64,000 nucleotides of DNA, taken from assembly GCA_947646735.1 (NCBI GenBank), contig CANTFK010000987.1:124001-188000 (forward strand), read 5' to 3'. Position numbers and translations under genes: made by a program. The notes under the pieces were generated by a model that did no database searches, had not been told where the DNA came from, and saw only the letters and a list, made by a program, of their open reading frames with translations. The stretch comes from Peronospora farinosa. Lineage: Eukaryota > Oomycota > Peronosporomycetes > Peronosporales > Peronosporaceae. Shown in pieces: positions 13,233-27,462 of this stretch (position 1 is its first letter; each line of letters begins with the position of its first letter).

Positions 13233-16200
13233 TACACCTAAAGTCTACGACTGAAGATCGCGCAGAGCTCGGTTGAAGGGCCAAGTAAGAGGCTTATCCG
13301 GTGGCATGATGACTCAGTTTGACACTGAACGATACAGAACATATTTAGAAGAAAAAGGTGAGAGCTTTCGCTGCGTTGATGGAGAAAGTGACAGTTGTGA
13401 AGGAATGGGCATCCGCTATTGAGATGTTGTCTCGTGTGGAAGGAAGTGAAGAGAGCATCAAGCGTATCAGGGATCTCATTGACGGAGTGGTAGACAGCGC
13501 TATGATTGAGTTGTAAGAGAGGCAGGGGGTAGATATCATCGAGTAGCTCTTTTTCTCGTTTTCTCGAGGTTTCACGAAGTCGTTTATCAAACAAACACTT
13601 ACAATTGAAAACTTAGGCAGCAACAACATTAGGCGTAGAAGACCACGTGCCGTTCTCGTCTTCTTTAAGACAGAAAAAACGTCTTGTAGTACACCATCAT
13701 TTTGTAGAGATTACAAGATAACGACTCCATCACGAAACATACTTGTACAAAAAAGTTGCTGTCAGCTTAGCTGAATAGGATTTCGTCTTCTTGTTACATA
13801 TTGCCCAAATCCCAGGCTTGAATAAAGTGGCCTGACCAATCAAAGGATCTCAATAATGTGATAAGGCATCAAGTGGCATTGTACCTTTGCAAAAGTAGCT
13901 GTACTTGCCAAATACCATTTATGTTCTCCTAACGACTACCTTGTTCTTGTTTTACTCTACGATCATTAATTTGCTATACTGTGGCGACTCACTCTCTTGA
14001 CGTGAGTCGCTTCTTCAGCACCACCAATGGTGACGCGCGCTTCGCGTTCGCACTTGGCAGGCTGCGGCTGAGAATGTATGCTGCAGATTCAGCCGCATCG
14101 CCCCAGAAGGACATGGGCAGTCGACTCGCGAAGATCATCGAGCGTGCCATCTGTTAGAGTTGACAAGGAGTGAAGTCTACACCTAAAGTCTACGCCTGAA
14201 GATCGCGCAGAGCTCGGTATGAAGGGCCAAGTAAGAGGCTTATCCGGTGGCATGATGACTCAGTTTGACACTGAACGATACAGAACATATTTAGAAGAAA
14301 AAGGTGAGAGCTTTCGCTGCGTTGATGGAGAAAGTGACAGTTGTGAAGGAATGGGCATCCGCTATTGAGATGTTGTCTCGTGTGGAAGGAAGTGAAGAGA
14401 GCATCAAGCGTATCAGGGATCTCATTGACGGAGTGGTAGACAGCGCTATGATTGAGTTGTAAGAGAGGCAGGGGGTAGATATCATCGAGTAGCTCTTTTT
14501 CTCTTTTTCTCGAGGTTTCACGAAGTCGTTTATCAAACAAACACTTACAATTGAAAACTTAGGCAGCAACAACATTAGGCGTAGAAGACCACGTGCCGTT
14601 CTCGTCTTCTTTAAGACAGAAAAAACGTCTTGTAGTACACCATCATTTTGTAGAGATTACAAGATAACGACTCCATCACGAAACATACTTGTACAAAAAA
14701 GTTGCTGTCAGCTTAGCTGAATAGGATTTCGTCTTCTTGTTACATATTGCCCAAATCCCAGGCTTGAATAAAGTGGCCTGACCAATCAAAGGATCTCAAT
14801 AATGTGATAAGGCATCAAGTGGCATTGTACCTTTGCAAAAGTAGCTGTACTTGCCAAATACCATTTATGTTCTCCTAACGACTACCTTGTTCTTGTTTTA
14901 CTCTACGATCATTAATTTGCTATACTGTGGCGACTCACTCTCTTGACGTGAGTCGCTTCTTCAGCACCACCAATGGTGACGCGCGCTTCGCGTTCGCACT
15001 TGGCAGGCTGCGGCTGAGAATGTATGCTGCAGATTCAGCCGCATCGCCCCAGAAGGACATGGGCAGTCGACTCGCGAAGATCATCGAGCGTGCCATCTGT
15101 TAGAGTTGACAAGGAGTGAAGTCTACACCTAAAGTCTACGCCTGAAGATCGCGCAGAGCTCGGTTGAAGGGCCAAGTAAGAGGCTTATCCGGTGGCATGA
15201 TGACTCAGTTTGACACTGAACGATACAGAACATATTTAGAAGAAAAAGGTGAGAGCTTTCGCTGCGTTGATGGAGAAAGTGACAGTTGTGAAGGAATGGG
15301 CATCCGCTATTGAGATGTTGTCTCGTGTGGAAGGAAGTGAAGAGAGCATCAAGCGTATCAGGGATCTCATTGACGGAGTGGTAGACAGCGCTATGATTGA
15401 GTTGTAAGAGAGGCAGGGGGTAGATATCATCGAGTAGCTCTTTTTCTCTTTTTCTCGAGGTTTCACGAAGTCGTTTATCAAACAAACACTTACAATTGAA
15501 AACTTAGGCAGCAACAACATTAGGCGTAGAAGACCACGTGCCGTTCTCGTCTTCTTTAAGACAGAAAAAACGTCTTGTAGTACACCATCATTTTGTAGAG
15601 ATTACAAGATAACGACTCCATCACGAAACATACTTGTACAAAAAAGTTGCTGTCAGCTTAGCTGAATAGGATTTCGTCTTCTTGTTACATATTGCCCAAA
15701 TCCCAGGCTTGAATAAAGTGGCCTGACCAATCAAAGGATCTCAATAATGTGATAAGGCATCAAGTGGCATTGTACCTTTGCAAAAGTAGCTGTACTTGCC
15801 AAATACCATTTATGTTCTCCTAACGACTACCTTGTTCTTGTTTTACTCTACGATCATTAATTTGCTATACTGTGGCGACTCACTCTCTTGACGTGAGTCG
15901 CTTCTTCAGCACCACCAATGGTGACGCGCGCTTCGCGTTCGCACTTGGCAGGCTGCGGCTGAGAATGTATGCTGCAGATTCAGCCGCATCGCCCCAGAAG
16001 GACATGGGCAGTCGACTCGCGAAGATCATCGAGCGTGCCATCTGTTAGAGTTGACAAGGAGTGAAGTCTACACCTAAAGTCTACGCCTGAAGATCGCGCA
16101 GAGCTCGGTTGAAGGGCCAAGTAAGAGGCTTATCCGGTGGCATGATGACTCAGTTTGACACTGAACGATACATAACATATTTAGAAGAAAAAGGTGAGAG

Positions 16201-19200
16201 CTTTCGCTGCGTTGATGGAGAAAGTGACAGTTGTGAAGGAATGGGCATCCGCTATTGAGATGTTGTCTCGTGTGGAAGGAAGTGAAGAGAGCATCAAGCG
16301 TATCAGGGATCTCATTGACGGAGTGGTAGACAGCGCTATGATTGAGTTGTAAGAGAGGCAGGGGGTAGATATCATCGAGTAGCTCTTTTTCTCTTTTTCT
16401 CGAGGTTTCACGAAGTCGTTTATCAAACAAACACTTACAATTGAAAACTTAGGCAGCAACAACATTAGGCGTAGAAGACCACGTGCCGTTCTCGTCTTCT
16501 TTAAGACAGAAAAAACGTCTTGTAGTACACCATCATTTTGTAGAGATTACAAGATAACGACTCCATCACGAAACATACTTGTACAAAAAAGTTGCTGTCA
16601 GCTTAGCTGAATAGGATTTCGTCTTCTTGTTACATATTGCCCAAATCCCAGGCTTGAATAAAGTGGCCTGACCAATCAAAGGATCTCAATAATGTGATAA
16701 GGCATCAAGTGGCATTGTACCTTTGCAAAAGTAGCTGTACTTGCCAAATACCATTTATGTTCTCCTAACGACTACCTTGTTCTTGTTTTACTCTACGATC
16801 ATTAATTTGCTATACTGTGGCGACTCACTCTCTTGACGTGAGTCGCTTCTTCAGCACCACCAATGGTGACGCGCGCTTCGCGTTCGCACTTGGCAGGCTG
16901 CGGCTGAGAATGTATGCTGCAGATTCAGCCGCATCGCCCCAGAAGGACATGGGCAGTCGACTCGCGAAGATCATCGAGCGTGCCATCTGTTAGAGTTGAC
17001 AAGGAGTGAAGTCTACACCTAAAGTCTACGCCTGAAGATCGCGCAGAGCTCGGTTGAAGGGCCAAGTAAGAGGCTTATCCGGTGGCATGATGACTCAGTT
17101 TGACACTGAACGATACATAACATATTTAGAAGAAAAAGGTGAGAGCTTTCGCTGCGTTGATGGAGAAAGTGACAGTTGTGAAGGAATGGGCATCCGCTAT
17201 TGAGATGTTGTCTCGTGTGGAAGGAAGTGAAGAGAGCATCAAGCGTATCAGGGATCTCATTGACGGAGTGGTAGACAGCGCTATGATTGAGTTGTAAGAG
17301 AGGCAGGGGGTAGATATCATCGAGTAGCTCTTTTTCTCGTTTTCTCGAGGTTTCACGAAGTCGTTTATCAAACAAACACTTACAATTGAAAACTTAGGCA
17401 GCAACAACATTAGGCGTAGAAGACCACGTGCCGTTCTCGTCTTCTTTAAGACAGAAAAAACGTCTTGTAGTACACCATCATTTTGTAGAGATTACAAGAT
17501 AACGACTCCATCACGAAACATACTTGTACAAAAAAGTTGCTGTCAGCTTAGCTGAATAGGATTTCGTCTTCTTGTTACATATTGCCCAAATCCCAGGCTT
17601 GAATAAAGTGGCCTGACCAATCAAAGGATCTCAATAATGTGATAAGGCATCAAGTGGCATTGTACCTTTGCAAAAGTAGCTGTACTTGCCAAATACCATT
17701 TATGTTCTCCTAACGACTACCTTGTTCTTGTTTTACTCTACGATCATTAATTTGCTATACTGTGGCGACTCACTCTCTTGACGTGAGTCGCTTCTTCAGC
17801 ACCACCAATGGTGACGCGCGCTTCGCGTTCGCACTTGGCAGGCTGCGGCTGAGAATGTATGCTGCAGATTCAGCCGCATCGCCCCAGAAGGACATGGGCA
17901 GTCGACTCGCGAAGATCATCGAGCGTGCCATCTGTTAGAGTTGACAAGGAGTGAAGTCTACACCTAAAGTCTACGCCTGAAGATCGCGCAGAGCTCGGTT
18001 GAAGGGCCAAGTAAGAGGCTTATCCGGTGGCATGATGACTCAGTTTGACACTGAACGATACAGAACATATTTAGAAGAAAAAGGTGAGAGCTTTCGCTGC
18101 GTTGATGGAGAAAGTGACAGTTGTGAAGGAATGGGCATCCGCTATTGAGATGTTGTCTCGTGTGGAAGGAAGTGAAGAGAGCATCAAGCGTATCAGGGAT
18201 CTCATTGACGGAGTGGTAGACAGCGCTATGATTGAGTTGTAAGAGAGGCAGGGGGTAGATATCATCGAGTAGCTCTTTTTCTCTTTTTCTCGAGGTTTCA
18301 CGAAGTCGTTTATCAAACAAACACTTACAATTGAAAACTTAGGCAGCAACAACATTAGGCGTAGAAGACCACGTGCCGTTCTCGTCTTCTTTAAGACAGA
18401 AAAAACGTCTTGTAGTACACCATCATTTTGTAGAGATTACAAGATAACGACTCCATCACGAAACATACTTGTACAAAAAAGTTGCTGTCAGCTTAGCTGA
18501 ATAGGATTTCGTCTTCTTGTTACATATTGCCCAAATCCCAGGCTTGAATAAAGTGGCCTGACCAATCAAAGGATCTCAATAATGTGATAAGGCATCAAGT
18601 GGCATTGTACCTTTGCAAAAGTAGCTGTACTTGCAAAATACCATTTATGTTCTCCTAACGACTACCTTGTTCTTGTTTTACTCTACGATCATTAATTTGC
18701 TATACTGTGGCGACTCACTCTCTTGACGTGAGTCGCTTCTTCAGCACCACCAATGGTGACGCGCGCTTCGCGTTCGCACTTGGCAGGCTGCGGCTGAGAA
18801 TGTATGCTGCAGATTCAGCCGCATCGCCCCAGAAGGACATGGGCAGTCGACTCGCGAAGATCATCGAGCGTGCCATCTGTTAGAGTTGACAAGGAGTGAA
18901 GTCTACGCCTAAAGTCTACGACTGAAGATCGCGCAGAGCTCGGTTGAAGGGCCAAGTAAGAGGCTTATCCGGTGGCATGATGACTCAGTTTGACACTGAA
19001 CGATACATAACATATTTAGAAGAAAAAGGTGAGAGCTTTCGCTGCGTTGATGGAGAAAGTGACAGTTGTGAAGGAATGGGCATCCGCTATTGAGATGTTG
19101 TCTCGTGTGGAAGGAAGTGAAGAGAGCATCAAGCGTATCAGGGATCTCATTGACGGAGTGGTAGACAGCGCTATGATTGAGTTGTAAGAGAGGCAGGGGG

Positions 19201-22200
19201 TAGATATCATCGAGTAGCTCTTTTTCTCTTTTTCTCGAGGTTTCACGAAGTCGTTTATCAAACAAACACTTACAATTGAAAACTTAGGCAGCAACAACAT
19301 TAGGCGTAGAAGACCACGTGCCGTTCTCGTCTTCTTTAAGACAGAAAAAACGTCTTGTAGTACACCATCATTTTGTAGAGATTACAAGATAACGACTCCA
19401 TCACGAAACATACTTGTACAAAAAAGTTGCTGTCAGCTTAGCTGAATAGGATTTCGTCTTCTTGTTACATATTGCCCAAATCCCAGGCTTGAATAAAGTG
19501 GCTTGAACAATCAAAGGATCTCAATAATGTGATAAGGCATCAAGTGGCATTGTACCTTTGCAAAAGTAGCTGTACTTGCCAAATACCATTTATGTTCTCC
19601 TAACGACTACCTTGTTCTTGTTTTACTCTACGATCATTAATTTGCTATACTGTGGCGACTCACTCTCTTGACGTGAGTCGCTTCTTCAGCACCACCAATG
19701 GTGACGCGCGCTTCGCGTTCGCACTTGGCAGGCTGCGGCTGAGAATGTATGCTGCAGATTCAGCCGCATCGCCCCAGAAGGACATGGGCAGTCGACTCGC
19801 GAAGATCATCGAGCGTGCCATCTGTTAGAGTTGACAAGGAGTGAAGTCTACGCCTAAAGTCTACGACTGAAGATCGCGCAGAGCTCGGTTGAAGGGCCAA
19901 GTAAGAGGCTTATCCGGTGGCATGATGACTCAGTTTGACACTGAACGATACATAACATATTTAGAAGAAAAAGGTGAGAGCTTTCGCTGCGTTGATGGAG
20001 AAAGTGACAGTTGTGAAGGAATGGGCATCCGCTATTGAGATGTTGTCTCGTGTGGAAGGAAGTGAAGAGAGCATCAAGCGTATCAGGGATCTCATTGACG
20101 GAGTGGTAGACAGCGCTATGATTGAGTTGTAAGAGAGGCAGGGGGTAGATATCATCGAGTAGCTCTTTTTCTCTTTTTCTCGAGGTTTCACGAAGTCGTT
20201 TATCAAACAAACACTTACAATTGAAAACTTAGGCAGCAACAACATTAGGCGTAGAAGACCACGTGCCGTTCTCGTCTTCTTTAAGACAGAAAAAACGTCT
20301 TGTAGTACACCATCATTTTGTAGAGATTACAAGATAACGACTCCATCACGAAACATACTTGTACAAAAAAGTTGCTGTCAGCTTAGCTGAATAGGATTTC
20401 GTCTTCTTGTTACATATTGCCCAAATCCCAGGCTTGAATAAAGTGGCCTGACCAATCAAAGGATCTCAATAATGTGGTAAGGCATCAAGTGACATTGTAC
20501 CTTTGCAAAAGTAGCTGTACTTGCCAAATACCATTTATGTTTTCCTAACGACTACCTTGTTCTTGTTTTACTCTACGATCATTAATTTGCTATACTGTGG
20601 CGACTCACTCTCTTGACGTGAGTCGCTTCTTCAGCACCACCAATGGTGACGCGCGCTTCGCGTTCGCACTTGCAGGCTGCGGCTGAGAATGTATGCTGCA
20701 GATTCAGCCGCATCGCCCCAGAAGGACATGGGCAGTCGACTCGCGAAGATCATCGAGCGTGCCATCTGTTAGAGCTGACAAGGAGTGAAGTCTACACCTA
20801 AAGTCTACGACTGAAGATCGCGCAGAGCTCGGTTGAAGGGCCAAGTAAGAGGCTTATCCGGTGGCATGATGACTCAGTTTGACACTGAACGATACATAAC
20901 ATATTTAGAAGAAAAAGGTGAGAGCTTTCGCTGCGTTGATGGAGAAAGTGACAGTTGTGAAGGAATGGGCATCCGCTATTGAGATGTTGTCTCGTGTGGA
21001 AGGAAGTGAAGAGAGCATCAAGCGTATCAGGGATCTCATTGACGGAGTGGTAGACAGCGCTATGATTGAGTTGTAAGAGAGGCAGGGGGTAGATATCATC
21101 GAGTAGCTCTTTTTCTCGTTTTCTCGAGGTTTCACGAAGTCGTTTATCAAACAAGCACTTACAATTGAAAACTTAGGCAGCAACAACATTAGGCGTAGAA
21201 GACCACGTGCCGTTCTCGTCTTCTTTAAGACAGAAAAAACGTCTTGTAGTACACCATCATTTTGTAGAGATTACAAGATAACGACTCCATCACGAAACAT
21301 ACTTGTACAAAAAAGTTGCTGTCAGCTTAGCTGAATAGGATTTCGTCTTCTTGTTACATATTGCCCAAATCCCAGGCTTGAATAAAGTGGCCTGACCAAT
21401 CAAAGGATCTCAATAATGTGATAAGGCATCAAGTGGCATTGTACCTTTGCAAAAGTAGCTGTACTTGCCAAATACCATTTATGTTCTCCTAACGACTACC
21501 TTGTTCTTGTTTTACTCTACGATCATTAATTTGCTATACTGTGGCGACTCACTCTCTTGACGTGAGTCGCTTCTTCAGCACCACCAATGGTGACGCGCGC
21601 TTCGCGTTCGCACTTGGCAGGCTGCGGCTGAGAATGTATGCTGCAGATTCAGCCGCATCGCCCCAGAAGGACATGGGCAGTCGACTCGCGAAGATCATCG
21701 AGCGTGCCATCTGTTAGAGTTGACAAGGAGTGAAGTCTACACCTAAAGTCTACGCCTGAAGATCGCGCAGAGCTCGGTTGAAGGGCCAAGTAAGAGGCTT
21801 ATCCGGTGGCATGATGACTCAGTTTGACACTGAACGATACAGAACATATTTAGAAGAAAAAGGTGAGAGCTTTCGCTGCGTTGATGGAGAAAGTGACAGT
21901 TGTGAAGGAATGGGCATCCGCTATTGAGATGTTGTCTCGTGTGGAAGGAAGTGAAGAGAGCATCAAGCGTATCAGGGATCTCATTGACGGAGTGGTAGAC
22001 AGCGCTATGATTGAGTTGTAAGAGAGGCAGGGGGTAGATATCATCGAGTAGCTCTTTTTCTCTTTTTCTCGAGGTTTCACGAAGTCGTTTATCAAACAAG
22101 CACTTACAATTGAAAACTTAGGCAGCAACAACATTAGGCGTAGAAGACCACGTGCCGTTCTCGTCTTCTTTAAGACAGAAAAAACGTCTTGTAGTACACC

Positions 22201-25200
22201 ATCATTTTGTAGAGATTACAAGATAACGACTCCATCACGAAACATACTTGTACAAAAAAGTTGCTGTCAGCTTAGCTGAATAGGATTTCGTCTTCTTGTT
22301 ACATATTGCCCAAATCCCAGGCTTGAATAAAGTGGCCTGACCAATCAAAGGATCTCAATAATGTGGTAAGGCATCAAGTGACATTGTACCTTTGCAAAAG
22401 TAGCTGTACTTGCCAAATACCATTTATGTTTTCCTAACGACTACCTTGTTCTTGTTTTACTCTACGATCATTAATTTGCTATACTGTGGCGACTCACTCT
22501 CTTGACGTGAGTCGCTTCTTCAGCACCACCAATGGTGACGCGCGCTTCGCGTTCGCACTTGCAGGCTGCGGCTGAGAATGTATGCTGCAGATTCAGCCGC
22601 ATCGCCCCAGAAGGACATGGGCAGTCGACTCGCGAAGATCATCGAGCGTGCCATCTGTTAGAGTTGACAAGGAGTGAAGTCTACACCTAAAGTCTACGAC
22701 TGAAGATCGCGCAGAGCTCGGTTGAAGGGCCAAGTAAGAGGCTTATCCGGTGGCATGATGACTCAGTTTGACACTGAACGATACAGAACATATTTAGAAG
22801 AAAAAGGTGAGAGCTTTCGCTGCGTTGATGGAGAAAGTGACAGTTGTGAAGGAATGGGCATCCGCTATTGAGATGTTGTCTCGTGTGGAAGGAAGTGAAG
22901 AGAGCATCAAGCGTATCAGGGATCTCATTGACGGAGTGGTAGACAGCGCTATGATTGAGTTGTAAGAGAGGCAGGGGGTAGATATCATCGAGTAGCTCTT
23001 TTTCTCGTTTTCTCGAGGTTTCACGAAGTCGTTTATCAAACAAACACTTACAATTGAAAACTTAGGCAGCAACAACATTAGGCGTAGAAGACCACGTGCC
23101 GTTCTCGTCTTCTTTAAGACAGAAAAAACGTCTTGTAGTACACCATCATTTTGTAGAGATTACAAGATAACGACTCCATCACGAAACATACTTGTACAAA
23201 AAAGTTGCTATCAGCTTAGCTGAATAGGATTTCGTCTTCTTGTTACATATTGCCCAAATCCCAGGCTTGAATAAAGTGGCCTGACCAATCAAAGGATCTC
23301 AATAATGTGATAAGGCATCAAGTGGCATTGTACCTTTGCAAAAGTAGCTGTACTTGCAAAATACCATTTATGTTTTCCTAACGACTACCTTGTTCTTGTT
23401 TTACTCTACGATCATTAATTTGCTATACTGTGGCGACTCACTCTCTTGACGTGAGTCGCTTCTTCAGCACCACCAATGGTGACGCGCGCTTCGCGTTCGC
23501 ACTTGCAGGCTGCGGCTGAGAATGTATGCTGCAGATTCAGCCGCATCGCCCCAGAAGGACATGGGCAGTCGACTCGCGAAGATCATCGAGCGTGCCATCT
23601 GTTAGAGTTGACAAGGAGTGAAGTCTACACCTAAAGTCTACGACTGAAGATCGCGCAGAGCTCGGTTGAAGGGCCAAGTAAGAGGCTTATCCGGTGGCAT
23701 GATGACTCAGTTTGACACTGAACGATACATAACATATTTAGAAGAAAAAGGTGAGAGCTTTCGCTGCGTTGATGGAGAAAGTGACAATTGTGAAGGAATG
23801 GGCATCCGCTATTGAGATGTTGTCTCGTGTGGAAGGAAGTGAAGAGAGCATCAAGCGTATCAGGGATCTCATTGACGGAGTGGTAGACAGCGCTATGATT
23901 GAGTTGTAAGAGAGGCAGGGGGTAGATATCATCGAGTAGCTCTTTTTCTCGTTTTCTCGAGGTTTCACGAAGTCGTTTATCAAACAAACACTTACAATTG
24001 AAAACTTAGGCAGCAACAACATTAGGCGTAGAAGACCACGTGCCGTTCTCGTCTTCTTTAAGACAGAAAAAACGTCTTGTAGTACACCATCATTTTGTAG
24101 AGATTACAAGATAACGACTCCATCACGAAACATACTTGTACAAAAAAGTTGCTATCAGCTTAGCTGAATAGGATTTCGTCTTCTTGTTACATATTGCCCA
24201 AATCCCAGGCTTGAATAAAGTGGCCTGACCAATCAAAGGATCTCAATAATGTGATAAGGCATCAAGTGGCATTGTACCTTTGCAAAAGTAGCTGTACTTG
24301 CCAAATACCATTTATGTTTTCCTAACGACTACCTTGTTCTTGTTTTACTCTACGATCATTAATTTGCTATACTGTGGCGACTCACTCTCTTGACGTGAGT
24401 CGCTTCTTCAGCACCACCAATGGTGACGCGCGCTTCGCGTTCGCACTTGGCAGGCTGCGGCTGAGAATGTATGCTGCAGATTCAGCCGCATCGCCCCAGA
24501 AGGACATGGGCAGTCGACTCGCGAAGATCATCGAGCGTGCCATCTGTTAGAGTTGACAAGGAGTGAAGTCTACACCTAAAGTCTACGCCTGAAGATCGCG
24601 CAGAGCTCGGTTGAAGGGCCAAGTAAGAGGCTTATCCGGTGGTATGATGACTCAGTTTGACACTGAACGATACATAACATATTTAGAAGAAAAAGGTGAG
24701 AGCTTTCGCTGCGTTGATGGAGAAAGTGACAGTTGTGAAGGAATGGGCATCCGCTATTATGATGTTGTCTCGTGTGGAAGGAAGTGAAGAGAGCATCAAG
24801 CGTATCAGGGATCTCATTGACGGAGTGGTAGACAGCGCTATGATTGAGTTGTAAGAGAGGCAGGGGGTAGATATCATCGAGTAGCTCTTTTTCTCTTTTT
24901 CTCGAGGTTTCACGAAGTCGTTTATCAAACAAACACTTACAATTGAAAACTTAGACAGCAACAACATTAGGCGTAGAAGACCACGTGCCGTTCTCGTCTT
25001 CTTTAAGACAGAAAAAACGTCTTGTAGTACACCATCATTTTGTAGAGATTACAAGATAACGACTCCATCACGAAACATACTTGTACAAAAAAGTTGCTAT
25101 CAGCTTAGCTGAATAGGATTTCGTCTTCTTGTTACATATTGCCCAAATCCCAGGCTTGAATAAAGTGGCCTGACCAATCAAAGGATCTCAATAATGTGAT

Positions 25201-27404
25201 AAGGCATCAAGTGGCATTGTACCTTTGCAAAGTAGCTGTACTTGCCAAATACTATTTATGTTTTCCTAACGACTACCTTGTTCTTGTTTTACTCTACGAT
25301 CATTAATTTGCTATACTGTGGCGACTCACTCTCTTGACGTGAGTCGCTTCTTCAGCACCACCAATGGTGACGCGCGCTTCGCGTTCGCACTTGGCAGGCT
25401 GCGGCTGAGAATGTATGCTGCAGATTCAGCCGCATCGCCCCAGAAGGACATGGGCAGTCGACTCGCGAAGATCATCGAGCGTGCCATCTGTTAGAGTTGA
25501 CAAGGAGTGAAGTCTACACCTAAAGTCTACGACTGAAGATCGCGCAGAGCTCGGTTGAAGGGCCAAGTAAGAGGCTTATCCGGTGGCATGATGACTCAGT
25601 TTGACACTGAACGATACATAACATATTTAGAAAGAAAAAGGTGAGAGCTTTCGCTGCGTTGATGGAGAAAGTGACAGTTGTGAAGGAATGGGCATCCGCT
25701 ATTGAGATGTTGTCTCGTGTGGAAGGAAGTGAAGAGAGCATCAAGCGTATCAGGGATCTCATTGACGGAGTGGTAGACAGCGCTATGATTGAGTTGTGAG
25801 CGAGGCAGGGGGTAGATATCATCGAGTAGCTCTTTTTCTCGTTTTCTCGAGGTTTCACGAAGTCGTTTATCAAACAAACACTTACAATTGAAAACTTAGG
25901 CAGCAACAACATTAGGCGTAGAAGACCACGTGCCGTTCTCGTCTTCTTTAAGACAGAAAAAACGTCTTGTAGTACACCATCATTTTGTAGAGATTACAAG
26001 ATAACGACTCCATCACGAAACATACTTGTACAAAAAAGTTGCTGTCAGCTTAGCTGAATAGGATTTCGTCTTCTTGTTACATATTGCCCAAATCCCAGGC
26101 TTGAATAAAGTGGCCTGACCAATCAAAGGATCTCAATAAAGTGATAAGGCATCAAGTGGCATTGTACCTTTGCAAAAGTAGCTGTACTTGCCAAATACCA
26201 TTTATGTTTTCCTAACGACTACCTTGTTCTTGTTTTACTCTACGATCATTAATTTGCTATACTGTGGTGACTCACTCTCTTGACGTGAGTCGCTTCTTCA
26301 GCACCACCAATGGTGACGCGCGCTTCGCGTTCGCACTTGGCAGGCTGCGGCTGAGAATGTATGCTGCAGATTCAGCCGCATCGCCCCAGAAGGACATGGG
26401 CAGTCGACTCGCGAAGATCATCGAGCGTGCCATCTGTTAGAGTTGACAAGGAGTGAAGTCTACACCTAAAGTCTACGCCTGAAGATCGCGAGAGCTCGGT
26501 TGAAGGGCCAAGTAAGAGGCTTATCCGGTGGCATGATGACTCAGTTTGACACTGAACGATACATAACATATTTAGAAGAAAAAGGTGAGAGCTTTCGCTG
26601 CGTTGATGGAGAAAGTGACAGTTGTGAAGGAATGGGCATCCGCTACTGAGATGTTGTCTCGTGTGGAAGGAAGTGAAGAGAGCATCAAGCGTATCAGGGA
26701 TCTCATTGACGGAGTGGTAGACAGCGCTATGATTGAGTTGTGAGAGAGGCAGGGGGTAGATATCATCGAGTAGCTCTTTTTCTCTTTTTCTCGAGATTTC
26801 ACGAAGTCGTTTATCAAACAAACACTTACAATTGAAAACTTAGGCAGCAACAACATTAGGCGTAGAAGACCACGTGCCGTTCTCGTCTTCTTTAAGACAG
26901 AAAAAACGTCTTGTAGTACACCATCATTTTGTAGAGATTACAAGATAACGACTCCATCACGAAACATACTTGTACAAAAAAGTTGCTGTCAGCTTAGCTG
27001 AAAAGGATTTCGTCTTCTTGTTACATATTGCCCAAATCCCAGGCTTGAATAAAGTGGCCTGACCAATCAAAGGATCTCAATAATGTGATAAGGCATCAAG
27101 TGGCATTGTACCTTTGCAAAAGTAGCTGTACTTGCCAAATACCATTTATGTTTTCCTAACGACTACCTTGTTCTTGTTTTACTCTACGATCATTAATTTG
27201 CTATACTGTGGTGACTCACTCTCTTGACGTGAGTCGCTTCTTCAGCACCACCAATGGTGACGCGCGCTTCGCGTTCGCACTTGGCAGGCTGCGGCTGAGA
27301 ATGTATGCTGCAGATTCAGCCGCATCGCCCCAGAAGGACATGGGCAGTCGACTCGCGAAGATCATCGAGCGTGCCATCTGTTAGAGTTGACAAGGAGTGA
27401 AGTC

Positions 27405-27462
27405 TACACCTAAAGTCTACGACTGAAGATCGCGAGAGCTCGGTTGAACGGCTATGTAAGAG
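27405..27462. repeat. Truncated last satellite unit and junction with the LTR element
   Basis: The 30th unit follows the satellite consensus for about 44 bases, then continues with scattered mismatches to a shared gtaagag at about 27457-27463. The sequence then becomes LTR. The satellite therefore ends inside a unit exactly where the LTR similarity begins, with no intervening unique DNA. Confidence 0.8.

Larger units (their letters stand above)
1..27462. repeat. 945-bp tandem satellite array, 29 complete units plus a partial unit
   Basis: Units start at 1, 946, 1891, 2836, 3781, 4726, 5671, 6616, 7561, 8507, 9452, 10397, 11343, 12288, 13233, 14178, 15124, 16069, 17014, 17959, 18904, 19849, 20793, 21738, 22682, 23626, 24571, 25515 and 26461, with a stub from 27405. 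Unit lengths are 943-946 bp. Units 1-17 differ at only a handful of positions, while units 18-29 carry progressively more substitutions and single-base indels. The array is open to the left, so its full size is unknown. Each unit contains a perfect 9-bp hairpin, an AATAAA motif and short plus-strand coding-like stretches. I recognise no rRNA, snRNA or known gene family in it. The minus-strand open frames of 118 and 94 codons in each unit begin at non-ATG codons and lie opposite the more coding-like plus strand, so I do not call them genes. Confidence 0.97.

Noticed and set aside
6..26856. Repeated minus-strand frames of 118 and 94 codons in each satellite unit
   Set aside because: The 118-codon frame starts at TTG, no domain is visible, and both lie opposite plus-strand segments with better coding character. 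They recur only because the repeat recurs.
1..27462. CRISPR or 5S/histone-type gene array
   Set aside because: Units are 945 bp with no spacer-repeat pattern. No 5S rRNA or histone protein can be read in either strand.
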